Numbered from the stretch's first letter, positions 18,301-27,008 are shown. The stretch: 64,000 nucleotides of DNA from Methanomicrobiaceae archaeon (GCA_016937345.1 JAFGWE010000021.1:1-64000), one strand, 5' to 3'. Translations and numbers: made by a program. Notes: generated from the letters alone by a model not told the origin.

Positions 18301-18370
18301 ATTTTACAGTTTCTTTCTTTTTTCTTCTAAAAAACCTGAAAAACCCCTTATTGCCTTTATTGTTTGTCAA
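15332..18370 (-). CDS. Secretion/pilus assembly ATPase (GspE/FlaI superfamily) with long charged N-terminal extension
   Basis: A 1012-residue hexameric-type ATPase that powers pilin or filament assembly. The catalytic half runs from about residue 520. GGTASGKT (763-770) is Walker A, LEDTREL (789-795) the Asp box, ILVGEVRG (836-843) Walker B and ATMHADS (861-867) the His box. These are all intact. The first ~500 residues are unlike the family (usual length 500-600): Lys/Glu/Ser-rich, likely disordered, with four copies of a short helical motif around 57-72, 100-118, 172-187 and 239-255 and a doubled TRWS/TKWS motif (363-366, 395-398). The gene sits between the unknown 226-residue gene and two GspF genes. 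A role in pilus or secretion is well supported; the extension's role is unknown. Confidence 0.9.
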   Translation of the reverse strand: MTNNKGNKGFFRFFRRKKKETVKYTDKINSPFNNDRNETESAPDFFPQDEMNTSRQKELSELIKKIQTQKEDSDNQDSIKKTFYPEIDQDYNKSELQKPKSELEKIIEEIKKQKSGSELYLKDEKDVVTENNTKINEFEPLISSKEIDVLKTSDQNSYVSANDSKKERKETSDINKIFDRIQKAEEIINIKKEEKKSEDKSFKPFEETNGEIITHKSGHDKIDTEYLLKTSEAKSKKSFSELETILEKIKNAEKNTKNEKEPIYTDLENVPKESSKEFLEEKPDSLKNLKEPVNEIIIEESIVNGYETNKKDSNKESFSQQNIPEKEKSIENKNNQGEINLRDKSSENDEENKISKKYIANKTRWSEKDSNQNKEIIQKEEDNAKRETLYSAKKTKWSKNDSEIDEAKAGLISVNEIEKGYSGLVLPEGATFKIEEFSVKSFKKELLPEDLDETISKIDKIYSEHFPPLDLEKITELDLSETKKKEKSKLFDLFKAEKRDRFEYNPSIHGPVVDLSFKEPEGIEEIELYPVNEPYAYIRIVYDKNTNEYIYKIIEPVLNDAENKLLSEIEQRLFETLDINTKDLTKDKATEILKDSVNEIIADYGLKLSPAERAKIIYHINKEFLGNGLIDPIMHDKYIEDISCDGLNTPLFVFHTNYESLQTNIFYKDYKILDSFVTKLAQKAGKYISIAEPMLDATMSDGSRIQMTLGTEVTAHGSTFTIRKFKDEPISPTDLIEWGTFSPLSVAYIWLAVEAGKSCIFAGGTASGKTTSLNAISLFIPPLAKIVTLEDTRELKLPHQNWIPSTTRESFDKDGKGSIDMYELLRAALRQRPEYILVGEVRGAEAQTLFQAMSTGHVTYATMHADSVASVVHRIENPPLNVPRNMLSSLDLISVQVQVRIGGQRTRRNKQLIEILDIDPRTRELITNEVFKWNQATDEIRYSGKSYILEDIMESRGWDEARMVEELKRRQEILEWMRIKKLRNYKDVGKVLMSYYRDPEAVIKLVREDLYE

Positions 18371-18390
18371 CCTGATCAGACTCCTTTGAA

Positions 18391-19071
18391 TTATATTTTA
18401 ATAGTAATTAAAGACTCTTTTCCAGAAAGTTTAACCTGGAAAATGTGTTCCTTGCTGTCTTTTTCAATAATGATGCAATGATAATCACCGCCCTGTAGAA
18501 AAAAACCTGCGTTTCCATCAGAAGATGTATAGTCATGGCTTATAGCAACATTATTCTTTTTCATTATTATCTTTAGTCCACAAGCTGGCTTTTCATCCTT
18601 TAAAACTATTATTTTAACTTTTGAAGGTTTTGTGCTGAAATTTTTAATGTCATACAGGTTCTTTGAAAAATTATCCTGCTTTAGATTTTTTTTATCAAAT
18701 ATCCTTGTTCTTGCTGCAAGTCCTTCTGCAATTTTTTTTTCTATCAGATATAATTTATAAGAACCGGATTTATCAAGGCTGTATATGACTTTATCCCCGT
18801 AAAGCATCCCATAATCATCAATTTGGGCTGCACCTTCGGCTTGACCGGATACGAAGACTAAAAGTATGCTTTTTCTGTTATTTTCACCTGTAGCAATTCC
18901 ATTATATTTATGTTCAAAAACATGTCTGAGCAGTTTACCATACTCAAAATCTCCGGCAAATTCCGATCCGGATATCGCTTTTTCAAAGAGTTCTGCCATC
19001 TGCATAAATGATGAAGTTTCTCCCTGTGATTTTTTTGATTTATTTTTATTTTCCAGCAATGCAATTATCAA
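18391..19071 (-). CDS. Unknown protein, first gene of the pilus-type operon
   Basis: A 226-residue protein I cannot assign. Residues 1-60 are charged and helical with no signal peptide. A central segment around 65-125 (ILLVFVSGQAEGAAQIDDYGMLYG, given here in part as FVSGQAEGAAQIDD) looks like an alpha/beta fold. The C-terminal 70 residues resemble a small beta-sandwich or carboxypeptidase-regulatory-like domain (KIIVLKDEKPACGLKI, TSSDGNAGFFLQGGDYHCII). It precedes the secretion ATPase by 20 bases and probably acts with it in the cytoplasm. Only the context supports a link to pili. Confidence 0.65.
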   Translation of the reverse strand: MIIALLENKNKSKKSQGETSSFMQMAELFEKAISGSEFAGDFEYGKLLRHVFEHKYNGIATGENNRKSILLVFVSGQAEGAAQIDDYGMLYGDKVIYSLDKSGSYKLYLIEKKIAEGLAARTRIFDKKNLKQDNFSKNLYDIKNFSTKPSKVKIIVLKDEKPACGLKIIMKKNNVAISHDYTSSDGNAGFFLQGGDYHCIIIEKDSKEHIFQVKLSGKESLITIKI

Positions 19072-19203
19072 TATTATTTTATCAGTTTTATTTTGATATT
19101 ATGGTTTTATTGGATGCATTACATTTGAAGATATCTATTATATGCTAAATTTTCATAATTCATCGCCACACATAAAAAGAGTGCAATACAATCTTTATTA
19201 TTC

Positions 19204-19995
19204 ATGATCGAAGTGCTTTTTATTTCTTCAGTAGCGATAATAATTACACTGATATATGCATCTCTACTTGATTTGAAGGAAAGGCGTGTTCCCTTTAAAA
19301 CCTGGTATCCTATGCTTCTTATAGGAATTCCACTGGCATTATGGGTTTATGCAACTTTTTTGTTAAGTAATTCAAAAGCAGCATCAGGATATATTTTTCT
19401 GGTTGTAATTTTCTGTGCTATTTTTTATTTTTCTTCAGCCTATCTTCATCTCTTTGGGGGTGCTGATGCATGGGCCTTTATTTTTATCACAGCGCTTGTC
19501 CCTCTGTATCCTCTGGAGCCGTTGTGGGGTTATCCTGCAATAGCATTCTTCCCTTTATCTGTTCTCATTAATGCAGTTATTTTGAATATTGCAGCACCTG
19601 TAGGAATTTTCATTTATAATATAGTGAAGGGTAACAGAGCTCCAATTTTTTATATGATTGTGGGATTTCCCGTTGATGGAAAAAAGATAACAGATTCTTT
19701 TGGCTTTATAATGGAGGATTTTGAGGAGACTGAGGATGGGATAAAAAGAAAGTTTATCTCATTTAATGCTTCCCTAAAAAGAATGATCTCAGGAAGACGC
19801 CGGATGTATACTCAGGACCTAAAAAAATATCCCGGGGAGTACAAGAAAGAACTGGATTTATATGCCCGTTCAGGAAAGATCTGGATCTCTTTTGGTGTCC
19901 CTTTTATAATACCAATAACAGCAGGGTTTATATCTGCGCTTCTTTTAGGAGATATAATTTATGAAATACTCAAAATAGTTATGGGAGTGATTTGA
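19204..19995 (+). CDS. Prepilin peptidase, archaeal A24 family (FlaK/EppA-like)
   Basis: A 263-residue integral membrane aspartic protease that removes class III signal peptides from archaeal pilins or archaellins. The two catalytic aspartates are visible: D23 in [10 protein letters not shown] and D88 in GGADAW, the GxGD-type motif with a Gly-Gly-Ala-Asp form. About six hydrophobic segments are present, with a cytoplasmic charged loop near residues 155-225. It is divergent from the pilus-type operon (132-bp gap), strongly suggesting it processes that system's pilins. hisI begins one base after its stop. Confidence 0.88.
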   Translation: MIEVLFISSVAIIITLIYASLLDLKERRVPFKTWYPMLLIGIPLALWVYATFLLSNSKAASGYIFLVVIFCAIFYFSSAYLHLFGGADAWAFIFITALVPLYPLEPLWGYPAIAFFPLSVLINAVILNIAAPVGIFIYNIVKGNRAPIFYMIVGFPVDGKKITDSFGFIMEDFEETEDGIKRKFISFNASLKRMISGRRRMYTQDLKKYPGEYKKELDLYARSGKIWISFGVPFIIPITAGFISALLLGDIIYEILKIVMGVI

Positions 19996-19996
19996 A

Positions 19997-20356
19997 TTGG
20001 ATATTAATTTTGATAAAAATGGTCTTGTTACTGTTGTAGCACAGGATTGGGAAACCAAAAAAATTCTTATGGTCGCCTGGGCAGACAGGGAGGCTGTTGA
20101 GATGACACAAAAAACAGGGTACGCTTATTATTTTTCCCGGAGCAGAAGAAAAATATGGAAGAAGGGAGAGGAAAGCGGCCATATCCAAAGAATTGTCCGG
20201 ATTCTTATAGACTGTGACTGCGATACCCTTGTATATCAGGTATGCCAGACCGGAGGTGCATGCCACACCGGCTATGACAGTTGTTTTTACAGAACAATAG
20301 ATGGTGAAGTGGTCGGAGACAAAATTTTTGATCCTAATAAGGTATATGCTAATTAG
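19997..20356 (+). CDS. hisI: Phosphoribosyl-AMP cyclohydrolase
   Basis: A 119-residue HisI, which opens the purine ring of phosphoribosyl-AMP in histidine synthesis. Conserved features: [41 protein letters not shown] (the signature SRSR-x-x-xWxKGE-x-SGH), the DCDCDTL metal motif and [14 protein letters not shown] cysteines that hold zinc. It starts with TTG at 19997, one base past the prepilin peptidase stop. No HisE domain is fused. Confidence 0.95.
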   Translation: MDINFDKNGLVTVVAQDWETKKILMVAWADREAVEMTQKTGYAYYFSRSRRKIWKKGEESGHIQRIVRILIDCDCDTLVYQVCQTGGACHTGYDSCFYRTIDGEVVGDKIFDPNKVYAN

Positions 20357-20391
20357 GTATTGAATACATTATTTTTAAGGGAGGTTTTTTA

Positions 20392-22314
20392 GTGATACTT
20401 ATACCTGATACTAGCGTCGTCATAGACGGACGCATCACCTCGATGATACAGGAATCGGGGGAATATAGAGGGGCCACAATAATTGTTCCTGAGGCCGTAA
20501 TAGCAGAACTTGAAGCACAGGCAAACCAGGGGCGTGAAATAGGTTTTAGCGGCCTTACAGAGCTTCAGGAACTCTCCAAGCTTGCAGAAGAGGGAGTAAT
20601 TACGATAAAATATGTCGGTTCAAGACCAAGTCTTGATCAGGTCAAACTTGCAAGTGGCGGGGAGATTGATGCACTGATAAGAAATGTTGCACTGGATTAT
20701 GATAATGCAAAATTCATAACAAGTGATGTGGTTCAGTCAGAAGTTGCCCGGGCAAAAGGTCTGGATGTCCTTTATTTAAAGCCACAGATTGGTGAATTTT
20801 CGCCGCTCAAAATAGATAATTATTTTGAGGAAAACACCCTTTCAGTCTTTTTAAAGGAGCGCGCAAGACCCGTTGCAAGGCAGGGAACATTAAAGGAAAG
20901 CAGGAATGTAATTCTCTCAGAAGATCCTATCTCCGAGTATGAATTAAGACACATAGCCCAGGAGATACTTGAACGTGCAAAACGTGATCCTGATGGATTT
21001 ATCGAGCTTGAAAAGCGTGGAATTACAATTGTTCAGATAGGTTCAATGAGAATATCAATAGCAAGAAGACCTTTTTCAGACGGAATGGAGATTACTGCTG
21101 TAAGGCCTATTGCTGACAGATTAATTGATGATTACAATAAATCAGCTGTCCTGAAAAAGCGGCTTCTTGAAAGCAGAAGAGGCCTTATTATCACAGGGAC
21201 ACCCGGGACTGGAAAGACAACTCTTGCACAGAGTATTGCAATATTCCTTTCTGATAATCAATACTCAGTAAAAACAATGGAGGCACCGCGTGATATTCAG
21301 GTTCCTGATAATATTACCCAGTATACTGCCCTTGAGGGCAGTATGGAGAATACAGCAGAAGTGATGCTACTTATGCGGCCTGATTTTGTGATATTTGATG
21401 AACTCAGGAAGAGCTCAGATTTCAGTGTATTTTCTGATATGCGCCTTGCAGGTATTGGTATGGTTGGAGTGGTTCATGCAAATGATGCCCATGATGCACT
21501 TCAGAGATTTTTGGGAAGAACTGAATTTGGTGTGCTGCCGCAGATTATTGATACAATTGTTCTTGTAAAAGACGGAGATATTTCAAAGATATATGATATT
21601 AACTTTGATTTCAAGGTTCCTGAAAGCATACCTGATGAGGATGATGAGCTCTCTGCAAGGCCTGTAGTCTCTGTTGTAAACAATCAAACCGGAGAGGTTG
21701 AATCTGAAATATTCCGCTATGACGGAGAACCGATAATCATTAAGTTTCCACTTACAGCAGAGACACCTGTACCTGAAATTCAGACAATAAGCATTCCTGA
21801 AGAGGATATCTCATTAAAACTTGTTGAAAGAGAAATTCAAAGAGAGATAGGCAGATTTACAGACGGTTCTGTTGAAGTGAAAATGCAGAATGAGAATAAG
21901 GCTGTTGTGTATATTGATGATAAGGATGTCCCTGCTGCAATTGGTAAGGGTGGAAAGAATGTTGCTGCAATTGTAAACAAACTGAGCATTGGAATTGATA
22001 TCCGCCCAAGGACGGAGCTTCCACAAACCGGTTTAAAAGAACCAGTCCTGGAGGCTTCTTCATCTCTTGAACCTGAGCCACCAGCAGTCTCTTCCGGCAA
22101 TGGTATTGAAATAAAAGTAGACAAGAAGTTCCTTTCAATCTCAGCGAAAGAGCATAAAGGAAAAATTGTTGACGTTTTTGGAGGAAAAGAGTATCTCTTC
22201 ACGGCAACAGTTAATGAACAGGGAGAGATTCACATGTCCAAAAATAATAGTATTGCAATGGAGATGATCCGCCGTTATAATGACGGAGAGGAGATCAGAC
22301 TCCGGCCAGTATAA
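20392..22314 (+). CDS. PINA: PIN-domain/ATPase/KH-like protein
   Basis: A 640-residue archaeal PINA. Residues 1-125 form a PIN domain (PDTSVVIDGRIT; acidic residues in AELEAQ and GGEIDALI; TSDVVQSEVA). Residues about 225-430 are a VirB11/PilT-like ATPase with GTPGTGKTT around 268-276 and FVIFDELRKSSDF. The C-terminal part has a KH-like AAIGKGGKNVAAIV element and a TRAM-like end. In Sulfolobus, PINA acts in Holliday junction migration with Hjc/Hjm; that link is known for the family, not shown here. It starts at GTG 20392 after a GGGAGG site, with leuS downstream. Confidence 0.92.
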   Translation: MILIPDTSVVIDGRITSMIQESGEYRGATIIVPEAVIAELEAQANQGREIGFSGLTELQELSKLAEEGVITIKYVGSRPSLDQVKLASGGEIDALIRNVALDYDNAKFITSDVVQSEVARAKGLDVLYLKPQIGEFSPLKIDNYFEENTLSVFLKERARPVARQGTLKESRNVILSEDPISEYELRHIAQEILERAKRDPDGFIELEKRGITIVQIGSMRISIARRPFSDGMEITAVRPIADRLIDDYNKSAVLKKRLLESRRGLIITGTPGTGKTTLAQSIAIFLSDNQYSVKTMEAPRDIQVPDNITQYTALEGSMENTAEVMLLMRPDFVIFDELRKSSDFSVFSDMRLAGIGMVGVVHANDAHDALQRFLGRTEFGVLPQIIDTIVLVKDGDISKIYDINFDFKVPESIPDEDDELSARPVVSVVNNQTGEVESEIFRYDGEPIIIKFPLTAETPVPEIQTISIPEEDISLKLVEREIQREIGRFTDGSVEVKMQNENKAVVYIDDKDVPAAIGKGGKNVAAIVNKLSIGIDIRPRTELPQTGLKEPVLEASSSLEPEPPAVSSGNGIEIKVDKKFLSISAKEHKGKIVDVFGGKEYLFTATVNEQGEIHMSKNNSIAMEMIRRYNDGEEIRLRPV

Positions 22315-22353
22315 ATTAGATTTTTTCTTTTTTAAAATGTGGAGTGATTTATA

Positions 22354-25137
22354 TTGAGTAAATTTGATATGAAGGAATTTGAGGAGGAATATCTGGATCA
22401 ATGGTCAAACATTTTTGAAGTTGATCCCCGTGAAGCGGATAAATTCTACCTTAATGTTGCGTATCCCTATCCAAGTGGTGCGATGCATGTGGGTCATGGA
22501 AGAACATATATTGTTCCTGATGTAATCGCCCGCTATAAAAGAATGCAGGGAAAACATGTTCTTTTCCCAATGGCTTTTCATGTAACCGGGACTCCTGTAA
22601 TAGGGATATCAAAAAGGATTGCGAAGGGTGATGAAAAGACAATAAAACTCTATCGTGATCTATACCGTGTACCTGAAGATATTCTGGAGAATTTTGTAGA
22701 GCCGGCAGAGATTGTCAGATATTTTAGCAATGAGTATGAGCGGGTGATGCGCTGCTGTGGTTTATCTATTGACTGGAGGAGGAGATTTACAACTGTTTAT
22801 CCTCAGTACAGCAAATTTATCGAATGGCAGTATCTTCATTTGATGGAGCAGAATCATGTCATAAGAGGAGCTCATCCGGTTAAATACTGTCCTCAGTGTG
22901 ACAATCCTGTTGGAGATCATGATCTTTTGGAAGGAGAAAAGGCAGAGATAGTAAAATATGTGCTTGTTATGTTCAACTGGGGCGAATATAGGATTCCCTG
23001 TGCAACTCTGCGACCTGAAACCACATATGGTGTTACAAATCTTTGGGTAAATCCCTGCGTTAATTACAAAAAAATAACGGTTGACGGGTTTAAATGGATT
23101 GTATCTCCGGAGGCGGCATTAAAACTCTCATTGCAGGATCATGAGGTCATTGAAGAGGGTGATATACCCGGTTCAGAACTAATAGACAATGTAGTTTCTC
23201 ATCCTTTCTGTGGTGAAATTCCGATTCTTCCTGCTGAATTTGTTGATCCTGATATGGCAACAGGTATTGTAATGAGTGTTCCTGCGCATGCTCCTTTTGA
23301 TTACATAGCACTTCGTGATCTTCAGAATGAGGGAAAATATACAGATATAATTCCTGTCTCTTTGATTACTGTTCCGGGTTATGGTGAATTTCCGGCAAAG
23401 GATGCTGTTGATAAATCAGGCATAAAAGATCAAAAGGATCCCGGAATGGAAACACTTACACAGGAAGTTTATAGTGCAGAATTTTCAGGCGGCCGTATGC
23501 TTCCACAGTACGGTGGAAAACCTGTAAAATTCGCCCGTGAAGAATTTGCCACAATTATGCTTGAGCAGCATGGTTCATTGGTTATGTATGATTTTGATAA
23601 TCGTAATGTTATGTGCCGCTGTGGAAGCCGCGTTTATGTAAGAATTTTAAAGGATCAGTGGTTCCTTCAGTACAGCGATCCTGAATGGAAAGAAGAGGTT
23701 CACAGCCAACTGGAAAAGATGGATCTTGTCCCTCCAGAAGTACGTGCTGAATTTGACAGAACAGTTGACTGGCTAAAAGACTGGGCATGTACAAGAAGGA
23801 TAGGTCTTGGAACATTACTTCCATGGGATAAAAACTGGCTTGTGGAACCACTTTCTGATTCTACAATCTATATGGCCTTTTATACAATTGCACATAAACT
23901 TCTGGAGCTGGAGGCTGAGAAGCTTACGCCTGAAGTATTTGATTACATCTTCAGAGGTGAGGGTTTAGCAGATTCTCTTCCGCTTTCAAAAAATATAGTT
24001 GAAGATTTAAGAAAGGAATTTTTATACTGGTATCCTTATGACTTCCGTTTCTCTGCAAAAGATCTGATCTCAAATCATCTGACATTCCAGCTTTTCCATC
24101 ACAAGGCAATATTCCCTGAAGGGTTACAGCCCAAAGGGATGGTTGTTTTTGGAATGGGTCTTTTGGAAGGAGCAAAAATGTCTTCATCCAAAGGTAATGT
24201 GTTCCTTTTGGAGGATGCAATAAATGAGTTTGGTGCTGATACTGTTCGTATGTTCCTTGTTGGCAGTGCAGAACCCTGGCAGGACTTTGACTGGAGACGT
24301 GAGCTTGTATCATCAACGAAAAAGCAGATAGAAAGATTCTGGAATACAATTCGTGAGGGTGATGATTCTGAAAGTCAATACCCGATAGACAGCTGGCTTA
24401 TGTCAAGGATGCAGGAGCGTATTAGACGGACAACAGATGCATTGTCCGCTTTCCAGACAAGGCAGGCACTTCAGGAAGCATATTTTGGTATAGAGTCTGA
24501 TCTGAAGTGGTACCGCCGTCGTCTTCCGGAAGGTGTCCGTGCATCATCGGTCATAGGAGAGATAAGCAATGCATGGATTCGCCTTCTTGCTCCGTTTATT
24601 CCTTTCACATGCCAGAAGCTTTGGGAGGAAACCGGCCGGGAAGGAAATGTGGCATTTGCAGACTGGCCTGTATCTGAAGAATCAAAGGTAAATATTCCGG
24701 TTGAGCTTGCAGAAGAGCTTCTTCAAAGAATTGTTGAAGATATTGAGTCCATTATGAAGCTTATTCAGATAGAGTCTTCGTCAATTACACTTTTTATCTC
24801 ACCTGAGTGGAAGTTTGATGTCTTTAAGATTATTTCAACAGCAGAAGATAAAACAAAAGTAATTCCCCTTCTCATGAAGGATGAATCCATGAAAAAGCGC
24901 GGCAAAGAAGCGACCGATGCCGCAAAACAGATTACAAATCTGATTCATCGCTTGTCTCCTGAAATTGTTGAAAGGATTGTCAGATTTGGAATTGATGAGG
25001 CCGGTGTTTTTGAGTCTGCAAAGGGTTTCCTTGAACTTGAGTTTGGCCTTCCTGTAAAAATTGTTCATTCAGATGATAATAGTCATCAGAAGGCTCGTAT
25101 GGCTCTTCCCTTCAAACCTGCAATATTAATTGATTAA
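22354..25137 (+). CDS. leuS: Leucyl-tRNA synthetase (archaeal type)
   Basis: A 927-residue class I enzyme that charges tRNA-Leu. The HIGH motif is HVGHG in YPYPSGAMHVGHG, and KMSKS reads KMSSSKGNV. A large CP1 editing domain (about residues 165-500) contains ATLRPETTYGVTNLWV, and GIVMSVPAHAPFDY matches the editing site. The archaeal C-terminal extension follows the anticodon domain. The start is TTG at 22354, with GGAGTGAT upstream, 39 bases after the PINA stop. Length is usual for archaea. Confidence 0.97.
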   Translation: MSKFDMKEFEEEYLDQWSNIFEVDPREADKFYLNVAYPYPSGAMHVGHGRTYIVPDVIARYKRMQGKHVLFPMAFHVTGTPVIGISKRIAKGDEKTIKLYRDLYRVPEDILENFVEPAEIVRYFSNEYERVMRCCGLSIDWRRRFTTVYPQYSKFIEWQYLHLMEQNHVIRGAHPVKYCPQCDNPVGDHDLLEGEKAEIVKYVLVMFNWGEYRIPCATLRPETTYGVTNLWVNPCVNYKKITVDGFKWIVSPEAALKLSLQDHEVIEEGDIPGSELIDNVVSHPFCGEIPILPAEFVDPDMATGIVMSVPAHAPFDYIALRDLQNEGKYTDIIPVSLITVPGYGEFPAKDAVDKSGIKDQKDPGMETLTQEVYSAEFSGGRMLPQYGGKPVKFAREEFATIMLEQHGSLVMYDFDNRNVMCRCGSRVYVRILKDQWFLQYSDPEWKEEVHSQLEKMDLVPPEVRAEFDRTVDWLKDWACTRRIGLGTLLPWDKNWLVEPLSDSTIYMAFYTIAHKLLELEAEKLTPEVFDYIFRGEGLADSLPLSKNIVEDLRKEFLYWYPYDFRFSAKDLISNHLTFQLFHHKAIFPEGLQPKGMVVFGMGLLEGAKMSSSKGNVFLLEDAINEFGADTVRMFLVGSAEPWQDFDWRRELVSSTKKQIERFWNTIREGDDSESQYPIDSWLMSRMQERIRRTTDALSAFQTRQALQEAYFGIESDLKWYRRRLPEGVRASSVIGEISNAWIRLLAPFIPFTCQKLWEETGREGNVAFADWPVSEESKVNIPVELAEELLQRIVEDIESIMKLIQIESSSITLFISPEWKFDVFKIISTAEDKTKVIPLLMKDESMKKRGKEATDAAKQITNLIHRLSPEIVERIVRFGIDEAGVFESAKGFLELEFGLPVKIVHSDDNSHQKARMALPFKPAILID

Positions 25138-25191
25138 TTTTTTTTTAAAAGTGAAGAATTTAAAGTCTTATAAATTCAGGTCCGGCTGAGA

Positions 25192-25536
25192 TTAATTTTT
25201 CTTAACAGCTTCACTTGCTTTCTTTTTTCTCTCTTTTGTGCTATAGCCTGTAACATATTCAAGATATTTTCTAAATCTGGAATTCGTATCAAGTACTATT
25301 TTATCTGCCTCCTCTTCAGGATATTTGTCATAAATGCTGCTGTTTGAAGCAGTATCAATGACGAGCATGTTGCCTTTTTCATTAATCCATGCTTCAAGAC
25401 GCTTGAAAGAACCATATTCAATCATATAATGTCCGTTTTTTCCTTCGGCCTCAATTTCAAAACATTCTTTAAGGCCGGCTTTTATTCTTTCTTCAAGGCC
25501 CTCTTTGAAACCTCTTTTAATTGAATATTCCTGCAT
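25192..25536 (-). CDS. DUF5611-like small protein
   Basis: A 114-residue protein that looks like the methanogen DUF5611 family: MQEYSIKRGF start, then a YGSFKRLEAWI strand-helix and DTNSRFRKYLEYVTGYSTKERKKKA at the end, a conserved NxRFRxxLE-x-xTG-x-xxKER pattern. Its function is unknown. Basic C-terminus, no membrane segment. It lies alone, opposite in direction to leuS and divergent from the PAC2 gene. Confidence 0.7.
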   Translation of the reverse strand: MQEYSIKRGFKEGLEERIKAGLKECFEIEAEGKNGHYMIEYGSFKRLEAWINEKGNMLVIDTASNSSIYDKYPEEEADKIVLDTNSRFRKYLEYVTGYSTKERKKKASEAVKKN

Positions 25537-25724
25537 GATTATTTATTTCACACGGCCTGCATTAATCTTTTTTGGAAATGTGCAGAAGATTATCTGTGCA
25601 AAAAACTAACAAATCCATGTCAACAAACCATGATTCGGAAATTTCAACCGTTAATACTATAAACCGGCCTGATATATTTGTTATCTATACAAATTCTGGA
25701 ATTAATTTTGTCAGGTGAATATTA

Positions 25725-26447
25725 ATGGATGATGTTAGAGTAATATCTGAACCTCCAAAGGCCGAGGAAATAACAGCTCTTATAGGATTTCCGGGGAGTG
25801 GTCTTGTAGGAAGTATTTCGATACAGTACCTTGTCGATAATGCAGGTTTTGAATATATTGGCAGTATTACAAGCAAGTATTTCCCTCCTATTGCAATGAT
25901 GGTTGATGGTGTCATTAATGCTCCTATGAGAATATACAGCAAGGATTCTTATGTTGCATTTGTATCTGATATCCCTATTCATGCTTCCATATGTTATGAA
26001 ATTACCAATGGGATACTTACATGGCTTAAACAGTTTAAAATAAAGGAAATAGTGGTTATTGCAGGCATTGTTACAAATACCTTTGAAAAAAGGGTTTTTG
26101 GAGTTGCTTCCGAGCCATCATATCTTGAAAATATCATGGATAAAATTGAAATTCTTCCAATGGGAAGCATATCAGGAATGCCGGGAAGTATTTTGACAGA
26201 GTGCAAGTCACTTAACATCCCGGCAATAGGTTTTCTGGGTGAAACTGTGAGTACACCTGATCCCAGATCCTCTGTTTCAGTGTTGAGAGTTTTAAATGAA
26301 ATTTATAAATTTGATGTAGATATTGAACCTTTGACTGAGCAGGCAGAAGAAATAGAGGCATCTATGCAGAAGATTGCAGAACAGGTAAGGCAGAGCGAGC
26401 AGACAGACGAATTGCCAAAAAAAGAGCATCTTCCTATGTATGGGTGA
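25725..26447 (+). CDS. PAC2-family protein (proteasome assembly chaperone-like), copy 1
   Basis: A 240-residue protein of the PAC2/PbaB family. Features: IGFPGSGLVGSISIQYLVD, an SKYFPPIAMMVDG segment, VVIAGIVTNTFEKRVFGVA and ALGFLGE-like IGFLGETVSTPDPRSS. It ends in an acidic/Gln-rich helix and Tyr-Gly, like the HbYX-type tails of proteasome-binding factors (PMYG is close but not exact). In archaea such proteins can bind the 20S core. The start is ATG after a GGTGAAT site. A second copy lies at 47574. Confidence 0.85.
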   Translation: MDDVRVISEPPKAEEITALIGFPGSGLVGSISIQYLVDNAGFEYIGSITSKYFPPIAMMVDGVINAPMRIYSKDSYVAFVSDIPIHASICYEITNGILTWLKQFKIKEIVVIAGIVTNTFEKRVFGVASEPSYLENIMDKIEILPMGSISGMPGSILTECKSLNIPAIGFLGETVSTPDPRSSVSVLRVLNEIYKFDVDIEPLTEQAEEIEASMQKIAEQVRQSEQTDELPKKEHLPMYG

Positions 26448-26452
26448 TAATA

Positions 26453-26845
26453 GTGAAGATTAATGCATTAACCGGAATTTCCCCTGCAATTATTGCAGAA
26501 CTAAAGAAGTACAAGCCGCGAACCCTTGAACTTCAGAGTGCGCATAACATTATAACACTCATGGACGTTCTCCCTGGTGATCATATATTTCTGACAGAAA
26601 TTGATCTTGACGATTTATGCCTTGGAGATCAGGGGATTATTGTTGAGGTTCTTAGTATTACAATTAATATGAAAAGGATGATTGAGTATATCCAGCCATA
26701 TTATTGTGAAGAGCGGGAGAGGATGTCAGCGCGTTTAAAGGTAAAATATGTCGATAAAACATTTGCAAAATGTGTTGAAGGAAGGGAATGGGTCAAACCT
26801 ACTATAGTTGAAATTGTTAAGTCATCTGTTTTTCATGCAGGATAA
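26453..26845 (+). CDS. DUF473 family protein
   Basis: A 130-residue protein with the DUF473 pattern: INALTGISPAIIAEL at the start, TLELQSAHNIITLMDV, and GDHIFLTEIDLDDL in the middle. Function unknown; restricted mainly to methanogens. The GTG at 26453 is preferred over GTG 26444 because family members start right at this point and a GGGTGAT site precedes it. It follows the PAC2 gene with a five-base gap, so the two form an operon; tRNA-Arg is downstream. Confidence 0.82.
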   Translation: MKINALTGISPAIIAELKKYKPRTLELQSAHNIITLMDVLPGDHIFLTEIDLDDLCLGDQGIIVEVLSITINMKRMIEYIQPYYCEERERMSARLKVKYVDKTFAKCVEGREWVKPTIVEIVKSSVFHAG

Positions 26846-26927
26846 CATACCCCTGTTTTTTGAGTTAACTTGCAAAGGATTAATATCAAAGATGTATAAC
26901 AGTATAGAGCAACATTCCTGGTAATGT

Positions 26928-27002
26928 GGATCTGTGGCTTAGCCAGGACATAGCGCCGGGCTTCTAACCCGGACGTCGGGGGTTCGAATCCCTCCAGGTC
27001 CG
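26928..27002 (+). tRNA. tRNA-Arg (anticodon TCT)
   Basis: A 75-base cloverleaf. The acceptor GGATCTG pairs with CAGGTCC (one T-G wobble). The anticodon stem CCGGG/CCCGG encloses loop CTTCTAA, giving TCT. The T arm is GGGGG TTCGAAT CCCTC. The discriminator is G; CCA is not encoded. No intron. Confidence 0.97.
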
Positions 27003-27008
27003 TTTTTT
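27003..27008 (+). terminator. T-run after tRNA-Arg
   Basis: Six T follow the tRNA discriminator base directly, a usual archaeal stop signal for tRNA transcripts. Confidence 0.5.
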
